Of a stretch of DNA of 64,000 nucleotides, positions 35,864 to 44,806 are shown one piece after another (position 1 is the first letter of the stretch; the number at the start of each line of letters is the position of its first letter). The notes beneath the pieces were generated by a model, which saw nothing but the letters and a program-made list of their open reading frames with translations, was not told the origin of the DNA and searched no databases. Origin of the DNA: Maridesulfovibrio sp. GTDB taxonomy: Bacteria > Desulfobacterota > Desulfovibrionia > Desulfovibrionales > Desulfovibrionaceae. The DNA is taken from contig NZ_OY763931.1 in the NCBI RefSeq assembly GCF_963667685.1, positions 248,001 through 312,000 on the forward strand, given 5' to 3'. The translations under genes were made by a program, and so were the position numbers.

Positions 35864-36073
35864 TCAGACAATACGGTCAATCAGGTTGCCGCGTCCTGTA
35901 AGACTGTGGATGGCGTGGTCCACTGCTTTCTGCTGCTCTGAATCATGCTGGTGCAGAGTGGGCACATCAATACCGTCCGGGACTGCATCAGGCTTTTCTG
36001 TGGGCAGCCATGGCTCAATACTGGTGTCCTGAACTCCACCTTCTATGGGCGTGGCAAGCGATATGTTTTCCAT
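35864..36073 (-). CDS. small hypothetical protein downstream of argD
   Basis: 69 aa, acidic, with no membrane segment or cysteines. It starts MENISLATPIEGGVQD and ends with a hydrophobic RGNLIDRIV. It lies 38 bp after argD and directly before a terminator, which favours a real last gene of the dut-argD unit, but the ribosome site is weak. No family is recognised. Confidence 0.5.
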   Translation of the reverse strand: MENISLATPIEGGVQDTSIEPWLPTEKPDAVPDGIDVPTLHQHDSEQQKAVDHAIHSLTGRGNLIDRIV

Positions 36074-36111
36074 AATATATGAAGATAAGTCCGCTTCGCC
36101 TTGCGGTCAAG

Positions 36112-37314
36112 TTAAGCCTGTTTCGCCAGCAGCCCATCCAGAGCATTCAGGAACGCGACAAGGTCTTCCCGGTCAATGTTCAGGGCCGGGAGAAGCCTCA
36201 GAATTGTTCCTTTGGTCAGGTTGAGGATAAAGCCCTGTTCACGCAGGGCGGCGAATATTTCGCTGCCGTCAAACTCAAGCTCTATGCCGAGCATCAGCCC
36301 AAGTCCGCGTACGGATTTTATTTTGCCGGGAAATTTATCCTGTAGTTTTCTTGCTTCATTCTTGAAGAATTCACCAAGCTCTGCGGCACGTTCGTCAAGT
36401 TTTTCTTCGGTCATGATGTCGATGACCTTTGATGCAACTTTTGATACCAGTGCGCCGCCGCCGAAGGTTGTCGCATGGCTGCCCGGAGTGAATCCTTTGG
36501 CGATTTCTTCTGTTGCCAGCATTGCTGCCATGGGCAGGCCATTAGCGAGGGCCTTGGCAGAGGTGAAAATGTGCGGGGTAATTCCGTAATGCTGGTGCGC
36601 CCACCATTTACCGGTTCTGCAAAGTCCTGACTGAACTTCATCCACAATAAGCAGGATATCGTTGTCAGCTACCAGTTCACTCACGGCTTTGACGTAAGCT
36701 TCAGGCAGAGGCTTAATGCCGCCTTCTCCCTGCACCATCTCGATCATAACCGCGGCGGTTTTTTCGCTGATAGCGGATTTGAGCGCATCAACATCTCCGG
36801 CGGGAACATATTTAAAGCCTTCAGGCAGGGGAGCGAATCCGTCTTTTATAGGGCCTGTCTGTCCGGTGGCGGTCAGGGTCGCAAGGGTCCGTCCGTGGAA
36901 GGAACCGTTGAGAGTTATGATCTCGTATGCGTCCCTTTCCTTGATAGTGCGCATGTATCTTCTAGCCAGTTTAATGGCAGCTTCGTTTGCTTCTGCTCCG
37001 GAGTTGGCGAAGAAGACCCTGTCTGCGCCGCATGTCGCAAGTAGCTTTTCAGCCAGCTCGACCTGCTCTTCCTGATAAAAGAGGTTGCTGACCTGTACCA
37101 GTTTCCGGGCCTGTTCAGCCATGATGTCGGCGAGGTCGTCGCGGCAATGGCCGATATTGGCCACGGAAATTCCGGAAAGCAGATCAATGTATTCTTTACC
37201 GTCAAGATCCCATAGTCTGGACCCTTTGGCTTTGCTTACGTTTACCGGATATCTGCCATAGGTATTGCAGATGGAGTTCTTTTCAGCAGAGACGAGTGTA
37301 TTGTGTTTGGTCAT
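36112..37314 (-). CDS. argD: acetylornithine aminotransferase
   Basis: 400 aa, PLP-dependent class-III aminotransferase, arginine pathway; such enzymes often also serve lysine (succinyl-DAP) synthesis. Signatures: FFANSGAEANEAAIKLARRY, GSFHGRTLATLTATGQ, LLIVDEVQSGLCRTG and the PLP lysine in FTSAKALANGLPM. 25 bp after dut. The end lies 38 bp before the small hypothetical gene. Confidence 0.95.
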   Translation of the reverse strand: MTKHNTLVSAEKNSICNTYGRYPVNVSKAKGSRLWDLDGKEYIDLLSGISVANIGHCRDDLADIMAEQARKLVQVSNLFYQEEQVELAEKLLATCGADRVFFANSGAEANEAAIKLARRYMRTIKERDAYEIITLNGSFHGRTLATLTATGQTGPIKDGFAPLPEGFKYVPAGDVDALKSAISEKTAAVMIEMVQGEGGIKPLPEAYVKAVSELVADNDILLIVDEVQSGLCRTGKWWAHQHYGITPHIFTSAKALANGLPMAAMLATEEIAKGFTPGSHATTFGGGALVSKVASKVIDIMTEEKLDERAAELGEFFKNEARKLQDKFPGKIKSVRGLGLMLGIELEFDGSEIFAALREQGFILNLTKGTILRLLPALNIDREDLVAFLNALDGLLAKQA

Positions 37315-37339
37315 GATAACTTTCTATTTTCAGTGGAGA

Positions 37340-37813
37340 TTATTTTTTACCGGTGTGCCCGAATCCCCCCGCACCTCTGGTTGTGTCGGAGAGTTCTTCA
37401 CTGGGAGTCAGCTGGGCATGGCAGTAGGGCATGAAAACAAGTTGTGCAATGCGCTGTCCACGCTCAATTCGTCGTTTCCCATCGGATGTGTTGAGCAGGG
37501 AAACTTTGATCTCTCCACGGTAGTCGGGATCGATTACGCCGACTCCCTGACTGACGGTAAGGCCGTCCTTGGTTCCCAGTCCGCTACGGGAGTAAATAAA
37601 CCCGGCGATTCCCGGCGAGGTTATTTCAATGGCGATTCCGGTGGGGAAAGCATATCTTTCTCCTGCCTCGATTTCCACGAAATCCTCTTCAATGCATGCC
37701 CGCAGGTCAACTCCGGCAGAGTTGGGGGTAGCATAGCCCAGGCCGCCCTGCTTAGCGGTGTCACTGAGGAATTTGACTTTAACTTCAACTGGATTGGGTT
37801 GGGTAGGATTCAT
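37340..37813 (-). CDS. dut: deoxyuridine 5'-triphosphate nucleotidohydrolase
   Basis: Hydrolyses dUTP to dUMP, keeping uracil out of DNA. 157 aa, trimeric all-beta family. The five motifs are readable: NSAGVDLRA (1), SRSGLGTKDG (2), GVGVIDPDYRGEIKV (3), RGQRIAQLVF (4) and the C-terminal GAGGFGHTG (5). ATG 37813 follows AAGGAT; a TTG 18 bp upstream is less likely. It is the first gene before argD. A TTGACA (37878-37873) without a good -10 lies upstream. Confidence 0.96.
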   Translation of the reverse strand: MNPTQPNPVEVKVKFLSDTAKQGGLGYATPNSAGVDLRACIEEDFVEIEAGERYAFPTGIAIEITSPGIAGFIYSRSGLGTKDGLTVSQGVGVIDPDYRGEIKVSLLNTSDGKRRIERGQRIAQLVFMPYCHAQLTPSEELSDTTRGAGGFGHTGKK

Positions 37814-38019
37814 TTTTCTATCCTTGAACAAGTAATATTTAGAAGAGGCAGAATGCTCCTGTCTGTCCGAAGTGTCAACTTTCTATGCATAATATTGCCA
37901 AACTGCCTTGAAATGTTAATCTGAATAAGGCAAATAATAAAAAGAGGTGTGAAAGGTTCGGGATTTCTGGTATATTCCACTAATCGTCCCGTTTTGAATC
38001 AATATTTAAGGAGATAACT

Positions 38020-40587
38020 ATGCAACCGCTTCGCGTTTACAGCGTCGTTCCGCGTCTGCCCAGCCAGCTGAAAGAGCTTTGGGACTTGGCATATAACTTT
38101 CTTTTTGTCTGGAACAGCGATATTGCCAGTATCTTTTCTTCCATCGATCAGGTCCTCTGGAGGGATTGCCAGCAGAACCCGGTGAAGTTTCTGAACAGCC
38201 TTCCGCAACAACAGCTTGAAGAATTAGCCAATGATGATTTTTTTGTACAACGTTTGAAAGAAGCTTCCAGAGTGTTGCGTAATTATCTTGCTCGTGAAAG
38301 CTGCTCTTATAAGTTTGAGGGTGCTAAAAAAGGCGATCCGGTTATTGCTTATTTCAGCTTCGAATACGGCATCGGACTCAGCCTGCCTATTTACTCAGGC
38401 GGACTCGGAATTCTTGCCGGGGACCACTTGAAATCCGCAAGTGACCTTAATATACCTCTGGTCGGGATAGGGCTGTGCTATCAACATGGTTATTTTCGCC
38501 AGTATATGACTCAAGACGGCTGGCAGCAGGAGCGTTATCCGAGTCATGACTTTGAAGAAATGCCCATTAAGCCAGCCAAGGATAAAAACGGAAAGGATGT
38601 TAAATTTTCCATCGACTTGAAGGGTGAGCCGCTGATTGTCAAAGTCTGGTATGTAGAAGTTGGACGGGTAACACTCTATCTGCTTGATACCAACATTCCT
38701 GAAAACCCGACTTCTTTTCGCAACATAACTGCCCGGCTATACGGCGGAGACCTTGAAATGCGTCTCTGGCAGGAGATTCTGCTTGGAATCGGCGGAGTTA
38801 AGGCACTTGCCGCTCTCGGTCTGGAACCTAGCGTCATTCATATGAACGAAGGCCATTCTGCTTTCGCAGGTCTGGAACGGATTCGTGTTTTCATGACCGA
38901 GCATGGTCTTTCTTTTGAAGCGGCAATGGAAATGGTCGCCTCTTCCAGTATTTTTACTACCCATACCCCGGTTCCGGCAGGTAACGACCGTTTCCCTGCG
39001 GATCTTATGCGTCCTTATTTTGAACCCTATGCCCAGACTATGGGCCTTGCTTATAAGGTTTTTGTCTCTTTGGGCAGGGAAGACCCGCATGACGATGCGG
39101 AGCAGTTCTGCATGACAGTTCTTGCGTTGAAACTTTCCCGTTTCAATAACGGTGTTTCCAAACTGCATGGACACGTTTCTCGTAATATGTGGAAGAAAGT
39201 ATGGCAGCAGTATCCGGTGGAGGACGTTCCCATCGGGGCGATTACCAACGGTGTGCACATGCCTACATGGGTCGCCACTGATTTCTCATTGCTTTTTGAT
39301 CGCTATCTCGGCCCGAACTGGCGCGAGGACCCTGATTGCTCGCGTGTCTGGAATCAGACCGAGAATATTCCTGATGCCGAACTCTGGCGAACTCATGAGC
39401 GGCTCAGGGAAAGGCTGGTTGATTTCGTGCGTAAGCGTTTACGCCGCCAGTTGATGAATATCGGTGCCCGCCGTAAGGAAATCGAGCTTGCGGATGAAGT
39501 TCTTGATCCTCGGGCTTTGACTATCGGTTTTGCGCGCAGGTTCGCGACTTATAAACGCGCAGGTCTGCTCTTCAAGGACAAGGAGCGTCTGCTTAAGATC
39601 ATCTCCGACTCCAAGCACCCGGTACAGTTTATTTTTGCAGGTAAAGCCCATCCGCAGGATAATGAAGGCAAGAAGCTTATTCAGGATCTTATCCAGTTCT
39701 GCCGTCGTGAGGAATGCCGTATGAGTCTTGTCTTTCTCGAAGACTACGACATGAAGATTGCAAATTATATGGTGCAGGGGTGCGATATCTGGCTGAATAC
39801 TCCCAGACGTCCTCTGGAAGCATGCGGAACCAGCGGTATGAAAGCCATGGCAAATGGTGTTCTCCAGTTCAGTACACCGGACGGTTGGTGGGACGAAGCA
39901 TATCTGCCTGACAACAGCCTTGGCTGGGCGATTGGTCGTGGTGAAGATTACAATGACCATGAATATCAGGATTTTGTTGAAAGCCAGACTCTTTACAAAG
40001 TACTCGAAAATGACATAATCCCCGAATTCTATGACCGTGGGCACGGCAACCTTCCCCGCAGCTGGATTGCCAAGGTCAAAAAAGCATTGCGGATTCTGGG
40101 ACCGGAATTCAACGCCAACCGCATGGTGGAAGATTACACTGAAAAGGCTTACCAGCCAGCTTTCATGAATTACACTACAATGCATAAGAATGCTTTCAAG
40201 GGAGCCAAAGATTTGGCCGCTTGGAGAATGGAAGTGATGACCAAATGGTCCAGCCTTAAAGTTCGCAATATTGTATCGGAAACACATGTCGATGTTTATG
40301 TTGAAGAGCCTATCATCATTACAGCCGAGGTTTTCCTCAACGGTCTGACCCCGGAGAATGTACAGGTCGAAATATACGCCGGGCCTATAGGGCAGGACGG
40401 CAAGTTTGCACGACGCAATACCGTTGTCATGACCCAGGAAGAGGATATGGGCGGTGGCTGGCATGTTTATCAGGGAGAAGTTATGCCGCATGAAGCCGGA
40501 AGATTCGGCTACACCGTGCGTATTTTGCCCAGACACGAACTGCTGCTTGATTCACATTCTCTGGGTCTGATTCACTGGGCGCAGTAA
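38020..40587 (+). CDS. glgP: alpha-glucan (glycogen/maltodextrin) phosphorylase
   Basis: 855 aa, GT35 family of the shorter Thermus/Thermotoga-like branch with an N-terminal DUF3417 region (about 1-115: WDLAYNFLFVWNSDI). Releases glucose-1-phosphate from glucan. Blocks: EYGIGLSLPIYSGGLGILAGD (catalytic loop, given in part), HMNEGHSAF, IFTTHTPVPAGNDRF, ITNGVHMPTW, and the PLP lysine in ACGTSGMKAMANG. AAGGAGATAACT precedes the ATG. No other glycogen genes are nearby. The nuclease gene follows 10 bp later. Confidence 0.94.
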   Translation: MQPLRVYSVVPRLPSQLKELWDLAYNFLFVWNSDIASIFSSIDQVLWRDCQQNPVKFLNSLPQQQLEELANDDFFVQRLKEASRVLRNYLARESCSYKFEGAKKGDPVIAYFSFEYGIGLSLPIYSGGLGILAGDHLKSASDLNIPLVGIGLCYQHGYFRQYMTQDGWQQERYPSHDFEEMPIKPAKDKNGKDVKFSIDLKGEPLIVKVWYVEVGRVTLYLLDTNIPENPTSFRNITARLYGGDLEMRLWQEILLGIGGVKALAALGLEPSVIHMNEGHSAFAGLERIRVFMTEHGLSFEAAMEMVASSSIFTTHTPVPAGNDRFPADLMRPYFEPYAQTMGLAYKVFVSLGREDPHDDAEQFCMTVLALKLSRFNNGVSKLHGHVSRNMWKKVWQQYPVEDVPIGAITNGVHMPTWVATDFSLLFDRYLGPNWREDPDCSRVWNQTENIPDAELWRTHERLRERLVDFVRKRLRRQLMNIGARRKEIELADEVLDPRALTIGFARRFATYKRAGLLFKDKERLLKIISDSKHPVQFIFAGKAHPQDNEGKKLIQDLIQFCRREECRMSLVFLEDYDMKIANYMVQGCDIWLNTPRRPLEACGTSGMKAMANGVLQFSTPDGWWDEAYLPDNSLGWAIGRGEDYNDHEYQDFVESQTLYKVLENDIIPEFYDRGHGNLPRSWIAKVKKALRILGPEFNANRMVEDYTEKAYQPAFMNYTTMHKNAFKGAKDLAAWRMEVMTKWSSLKVRNIVSETHVDVYVEEPIIITAEVFLNGLTPENVQVEIYAGPIGQDGKFARRNTVVMTQEEDMGGGWHVYQGEVMPHEAGRFGYTVRILPRHELLLDSHSLGLIHWAQ

Positions 40588-40597
40588 AAGGAATTGA

Positions 40598-41284
40598 ATG
40601 CCTGACAGAAGAATTAAAACAATTAAGTCACGAAGCGGGGTCCTTAAGGGTCCCGTTTCTTTTTTTGTGCTTTGCTGCCTTTTTTTCGTTGCAGCAACAG
40701 CCTCTGCCTTCGAGGCCAAAGTTCGCTATATAATTGATGGCGATACTTTCATACTTGAAAACAACGAGCGGGTGCGTATTGCCGGGATAGATACTCCTGA
40801 AATAGGACGGGACGGAAAACTGGATCAATATTACGCCCGGCAGTCCAGAGCAATGCTTAATAAGCTTCTTCTGGGCAAGCGGGTGCGCATTGAATATGCC
40901 GGGAAAGGAAAGGACCGCTACAAGCGTATTGTCGGCTGGGTATATCTGGATGATCTGTTTGTGAATAAGTACATGGTCCGTAATGGCGCGGCTTTTTTTT
41001 ATTTCCATAAAGGAAACGACAGCGGTAGACAAAAATTACTTCTACAGGCCCAGAGAAAAGCCTATGATGAAAAGAGAGGCTTCTGGGCAGTCCTCAGCAA
41101 AGTTGAGAAATTCAGCATACAGTGGGTCGGCAATAGAAAGAGCAGGAGGTGTTTCCTGCCGGACGATAAATTTGCCAAACGGATCAGCTGGAAAAATAAA
41201 GTACATTTTTCCAATTTGGGAAAGGCTTTTTATGAAGGTTATTCACCCGCAAGACATTTAAATTTTTGGCCCTTAACAAAATGA
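40598..41284 (+). CDS. secreted staphylococcal-nuclease-like protein
   Basis: 228 aa. A hydrophobic signal (SFFVLCCLFFVAATASAF, about residues 21-38) precedes an SNase fold: KVRYIIDGDTFILENNERVRI, GIDTPEIGRDG, and KRVRIEYAGKGKDRYKRIVGWVYL, which hold the expected Asp, Arg, Glu and second Arg positions. Predicted periplasmic or secreted calcium-dependent nuclease. The 60-residue C-terminal tail is basic and of unknown role. It is 10 bp after glgP, probably on the same message though functionally unrelated. Confidence 0.87.
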   Translation: MPDRRIKTIKSRSGVLKGPVSFFVLCCLFFVAATASAFEAKVRYIIDGDTFILENNERVRIAGIDTPEIGRDGKLDQYYARQSRAMLNKLLLGKRVRIEYAGKGKDRYKRIVGWVYLDDLFVNKYMVRNGAAFFYFHKGNDSGRQKLLLQAQRKAYDEKRGFWAVLSKVEKFSIQWVGNRKSRRCFLPDDKFAKRISWKNKVHFSNLGKAFYEGYSPARHLNFWPLTK

Positions 41285-41341
41285 CTGGCCGGTAAAATTT
41301 TACCAGTGCAGCAGTTAACGCTCTAAACCTGAATAAACAGA

Positions 41342-41445
41342 GCGAAGCCCGACAAAAGTTTTGGGGATTCTTACACCTTTTTTTTAAAGAGGGTTTAAGT
41401 CCCGGAGGGATAGCCGATAGGCCCCTCGGAGAGCCGCCGGAGGCA
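41342..41445 (+). repeat. dispersed hairpin repeat, copy R5 supplying the ribosome site of the next gene
   Basis: Begins GCGAAGCCCGACAAAAGTTTTGGGG and ends GAGAGCCGCCGGAGGCA. The middle has diverged (ACACCTTTTTTTTAAAGAGGGTTT, then CCCGGAGGGA...GCCCCTCGG). Its terminal GGAGG (41439-41443) is 5 nt from the GTG of the glutamate synthase gene, the ideal distance. Confidence 0.85.
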
Positions 41446-41448
41446 AAA

Positions 41449-42975
41449 GTGTTATTTAAAAAATTTTCCAGCACATTTCATGAATTTCGCATAGTACGCG
41501 ACCCGAACCTGTGCATAGACTGTAAACTGTGTATCAAGCAGTGTTCCTACGAAGCTCATTTCTGGGACACAGCCCGTGAAAAAGTTGCCCACGATAACCG
41601 CAAATGTATCGGCTGCCACCGTTGCGCCGCCATGTGTCCCACAGCGGCACTGACGATTAAACTGAATGAATCTGATTTCAGGCCCAACGCGACATGGCGT
41701 CCTGAATTCGTCCGCAACATTTATAATCAGGCAGAAAGTGGCGGGGTGCTGCTGACCGGTATGGGAAGCCCGGTGGATATCCCTGTCTACTGGGACAGTT
41801 TGCTGCTGGACGCCAGCCAGGTAACAAACCCTTCCATTGATCCTTTGCGTGAGCCTATGGAATTGAAGACTTTTCTTGGGTTCAAGCCGGACCGGGTAGA
41901 AGTCGCGTTTGATGCTGATGGAAATCCTGAATTAAAAAGCGGGCAGACTCCACAGATTGAATTATCTACCCCGATAACCTTTGCGGGGATGTCTTTCGGG
42001 GCTATCAACTACAACCTGCATTTGGCCATGGCCATGGCGGCTAAGGAGTTGAACACGGTTTACAACACCGGGGAAGGCGGCCTGCACAGGTCTCTCTATG
42101 AATACGGACAATGGACCATCGTACAGGTTGCATCCGGGCGTTTTGGTGTACACAGCGATTATCTGAACGCCGGGGTCGGCATTGAAATCAAGGTCGGGCA
42201 GGGCGCGAAGCCGGGTATCGGCGGCCACCTGCCGGGAGAGAAAATTAATGGTATGATCTCTGAGACACGCATGATTCCGCCGGGTTCGGATGCTATTTCA
42301 CCAGCACCTCATCATGATATATATTCAATTGAAGATTTATTGCAGCTTATTTTTGCGCTTAAAGAAGCAACGGAATACCGGGTTCCTGTGGCGGTAAAGA
42401 TTGCTGCGGTCCACAATGTTGCAGCCATTGCCTCCGGCGTGGTCCGTGCCGGTGCGGATATTTTGACCATCGACGGCATGAAGGGCGGAACCGGAGCAGC
42501 CCCGGCCATGACTCGTGATAATGTTGGCATTCCTATAGAGCTGGCTCTTGCCAGTGTTGACCAGCGTTTGCGTGATGAGGGTATCCGTTCCAGAGCCTCG
42601 ATTATTGCCGGCGGCGGGTTTCGTTGCAGCGGCGATGTTATCAAGGCCATTGCGTTGGGAGCGGATGCTGTCAATATAGGGACTGCGGCTTTGGTTGCGG
42701 TTGGATGTACCCTTTGCGGGCGTTGCTATACCGGGAAATGTCCTTGGGGTATCGCTACGAATGACAAGAAGCTGGCAAAACGCCAGAACCCGGAAATCGC
42801 AGCGGAACGGCTGGTCAACCTCGTGCGTGGCTGGTCGCATGAAATTGAGGAGATGCTCGGCGGTATGGGCCTCAATTCAATTGAAAGCCTGCGCGGTAAC
42901 AGGGATAAGCTTAGAGCCGTTGGGCTGACTGAGGCAGAAATGAATATTTTAGGCGTCAAACACGCTGGAAGGTAA
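41449..42975 (+). CDS. gltB2: glutamate synthase FMN-binding (central) subunit with N-terminal ferredoxin domain
   Basis: 508 aa. Residues about 1-75 form a 2[4Fe-4S] ferredoxin (CIDCKLCIKQC and CIGCHRCAAMCP). The rest is the FMN barrel of glutamate synthase (PF01645): GMSFGAINYNLHLAMA, TGEGGLHRS, GIGGHLPGEKI, KIAAVHNVAAIASG, DGMKGGTGAAP, and the cluster loop CTLCGRCYTGKCPWGIA. Converts 2-oxoglutarate plus ammonia delivered from glutamine into glutamate. Single-domain, archaeal-style arrangement. GTG start. Spacing to the next gene is 4 bp. Confidence 0.92.
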   Translation: MLFKKFSSTFHEFRIVRDPNLCIDCKLCIKQCSYEAHFWDTAREKVAHDNRKCIGCHRCAAMCPTAALTIKLNESDFRPNATWRPEFVRNIYNQAESGGVLLTGMGSPVDIPVYWDSLLLDASQVTNPSIDPLREPMELKTFLGFKPDRVEVAFDADGNPELKSGQTPQIELSTPITFAGMSFGAINYNLHLAMAMAAKELNTVYNTGEGGLHRSLYEYGQWTIVQVASGRFGVHSDYLNAGVGIEIKVGQGAKPGIGGHLPGEKINGMISETRMIPPGSDAISPAPHHDIYSIEDLLQLIFALKEATEYRVPVAVKIAAVHNVAAIASGVVRAGADILTIDGMKGGTGAAPAMTRDNVGIPIELALASVDQRLRDEGIRSRASIIAGGGFRCSGDVIKAIALGADAVNIGTAALVAVGCTLCGRCYTGKCPWGIATNDKKLAKRQNPEIAAERLVNLVRGWSHEIEEMLGGMGLNSIESLRGNRDKLRAVGLTEAEMNILGVKHAGR

Positions 42976-42979
42976 TCAT

Positions 42980-43423
42980 ATGAAACGTATCTACCCTGAC
43001 AAGGAATTTTGCATAGGTTGTTGTCTTTGTGAGATGGCCTGCCTTGCAGCCCATTCTAAAGAAAATGATCTTATCCTTGCATATAATAAAGAGCGTGCTG
43101 AAGGTCTGGTTTCCCGTAAGCGGGTGATTGAGAATTGTGATGTATATGTATCCATCAGCTGTAGACATTGCGAAGATCCGGAGTGCGTCCCGGTTTGTAT
43201 CTCAGGTGCTTTGACCAAAGACGAGGTAACGGGAGTTACTGTCTATGAAGCAGACAAATGCGTAGGCTGCTGGTCCTGCATTATGGCATGTCCATACGGG
43301 ACCATTCAGCGCGATAAATATAACAGCAAGATCATTAAGTGTGACCTTTGCGCAGGAAGGGAAAACGGACCTGCTTGCGTTGAAGCTTGTCCTAACCGTG
43401 CCTTGAAGTACGAGGAGAGGTAA
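42980..43423 (+). CDS. 4Fe-4S dicluster electron-transfer protein (HycB/HydN type)
   Basis: 147 aa with four Cys clusters: CIGCCLCEMAC, CRHCEDPECVPVC, CVGCWSCIMACPYG and CDLCAGRENGPACVEACP, enough for four [4Fe-4S] centres. A soluble ferredoxin-like subunit. It lies between the FMN subunit and the FAD subunit of the glutamate synthase cluster, so it probably passes electrons between them. GGAAGG precedes the ATG. Confidence 0.9.
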   Translation: MKRIYPDKEFCIGCCLCEMACLAAHSKENDLILAYNKERAEGLVSRKRVIENCDVYVSISCRHCEDPECVPVCISGALTKDEVTGVTVYEADKCVGCWSCIMACPYGTIQRDKYNSKIIKCDLCAGRENGPACVEACPNRALKYEER

Positions 43424-43426
43424 TCC

Positions 43427-44701
43427 ATGACTTATGTGATTATCGGAAATGGAATTGCTTCGTTGGGAGCCATTGACGGCATCAGGAAATATGACCGGAT
43501 TAACCCAATTACCGTGATCGGGTTGGAGAATACAGCGGCCTATGGAAAACCGCTCACCTCATATCTGCTTGCCGGGCGTATCAATCCTGAAGGAATGTCC
43601 CTTCGTACCGATAATTATTACAAAAACAAGGATGTCAGCCTTAAGCTGGCAACACAGATTACCCATATTGACCTTGAAAATCGTGTCTTGTTGACTTCAT
43701 GCGGGGATAAAATTCCGTATACGAAACTGCTTATTGCAACCGGGGGTAAGCCTTATGTTCCTGATGTCAGAGGCGTTGAAGGGGATGGTGTTTATAATTT
43801 TACAGACGCTAAAGATGCTTACCGTTTGATTGACTCAGTGAAGGACCTGAAGCGTGCCGTGGTTATAGGTGGTGGATTGATAGGTTTGAAGGCCGCAGAA
43901 TCTTTGTATAACAGGGGTGTAGAAGTAGCTGTTCTTGAGAGTGGCGAACGAATCCTGCATCTGGCCTATGACGCAGAAGCCGCAGGATTGATAAGTAGAC
44001 GAGTGGAGAGTGCCGGAATGCCTGTTCGTTGCGGAGTTCGCGGCGAGCAGATTGTCAGGGATAAGTCTGGAAAGCTGCGTGGAATATTGCTTAATGACAA
44101 AAGTTTTCTTGAAGCTGATGCCATTGTTATAGCCATCGGTGTTGTATCCAGAATAAGGCTTGCAGAGCAGGCCGGGCTTGCTGTTGATAAAGGTATTGTC
44201 GTTGATGATAATATGTTTACCGGAGCAGATGGTGTATACGCAGCCGGAGATGTCGCTCAGGCCCGTGATGTTATTTTCGATAAGGATAAGGTCGTTCCGG
44301 TCTGGTCCAATGCCTATACTCAGGGATACTATGCCGGGCGCAACATGGCAGGTAACAACTCCAAGTATCCCGGAACCATGTCCATGAGTTCCATCAGTTT
44401 TTTCGGTCTGCCGACCATCTCAGTTGGTGAGGTAAATCCTGATCTCGAAAACACGGACTATGAAATTTATACTTTTTTTGATGAACCGAAACAGAGCTAC
44501 CGCAAGCTTGTTTTCAAAAGAGAACAACTGGTCGGTTATGTGCTGGTCGGTGATATCGATTTTGCGGGTATGTACACCTCATTTATAAAATTCAAATTCA
44601 AAGTAGATTCCCAGACGAGAAAACGGCTTAGTGAAGGCGAACCGGATGTTCTCATGTGGCCGGATGATTTTTTTAACAAGGCATGGAATCCGGAGAGTTA
44701 G
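43427..44701 (+). CDS. NAD(P)/FAD-dependent oxidoreductase subunit of the glutamate synthase cluster
   Basis: 424 aa, two-dinucleotide-binding reductase. FAD motif YVIIGNGIASLGAIDG (N-terminus), NAD(P) motif AVVIGGGLIGLKAAES (about residues 144-159), and the FAD-contacting VYAAGDVAQA. Most similar in style to NirB-like/rubredoxin-type reductases rather than to the usual GltD. GAGGTAAT precedes the ATG; 3 bp after the ferredoxin gene. NADH or NADPH preference is not obvious. Confidence 0.88.
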   Translation: MTYVIIGNGIASLGAIDGIRKYDRINPITVIGLENTAAYGKPLTSYLLAGRINPEGMSLRTDNYYKNKDVSLKLATQITHIDLENRVLLTSCGDKIPYTKLLIATGGKPYVPDVRGVEGDGVYNFTDAKDAYRLIDSVKDLKRAVVIGGGLIGLKAAESLYNRGVEVAVLESGERILHLAYDAEAAGLISRRVESAGMPVRCGVRGEQIVRDKSGKLRGILLNDKSFLEADAIVIAIGVVSRIRLAEQAGLAVDKGIVVDDNMFTGADGVYAAGDVAQARDVIFDKDKVVPVWSNAYTQGYYAGRNMAGNNSKYPGTMSMSSISFFGLPTISVGEVNPDLENTDYEIYTFFDEPKQSYRKLVFKREQLVGYVLVGDIDFAGMYTSFIKFKFKVDSQTRKRLSEGEPDVLMWPDDFFNKAWNPES

Positions 44702-44721
44702 CACAAGTATTAAACGAAGTT

Positions 44722-44801
44722 GCGAAGCATAATAAATTTAGGAGAGACCAGAGGCCCCTTTTCAAAATCGTTCTCTGGTCCCCGAAGGGCCGCCGGAGGC
44801 A
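44722..44801 (+). repeat. dispersed hairpin repeat, copy R6 supplying the ribosome site of the next gene
   Basis: Begins GCGAAGCATAATAAATTTAGG, has the stem GACCAGAG / CTCTGGTC (44746-44780) and ends GAAGGGCCGCCGGAGGCAT. GGAGG (44795-44799) lies 7 nt before the ATG of the glutamine-amidotransferase gene. The repeat interrupts the five-gene cluster. Confidence 0.88.
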
Positions 44802-44806
44802 TCTAT

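Noticed and set aside
39439..40536. 365-aa - strand frame
   Set aside because: Antisense shadow of glgP.
44720..44806. Longer N-terminus for the amidotransferase subunit
   Set aside because: Those residues are translated repeat R6; the catalytic Cys and ribosome site fit ATG 44807.
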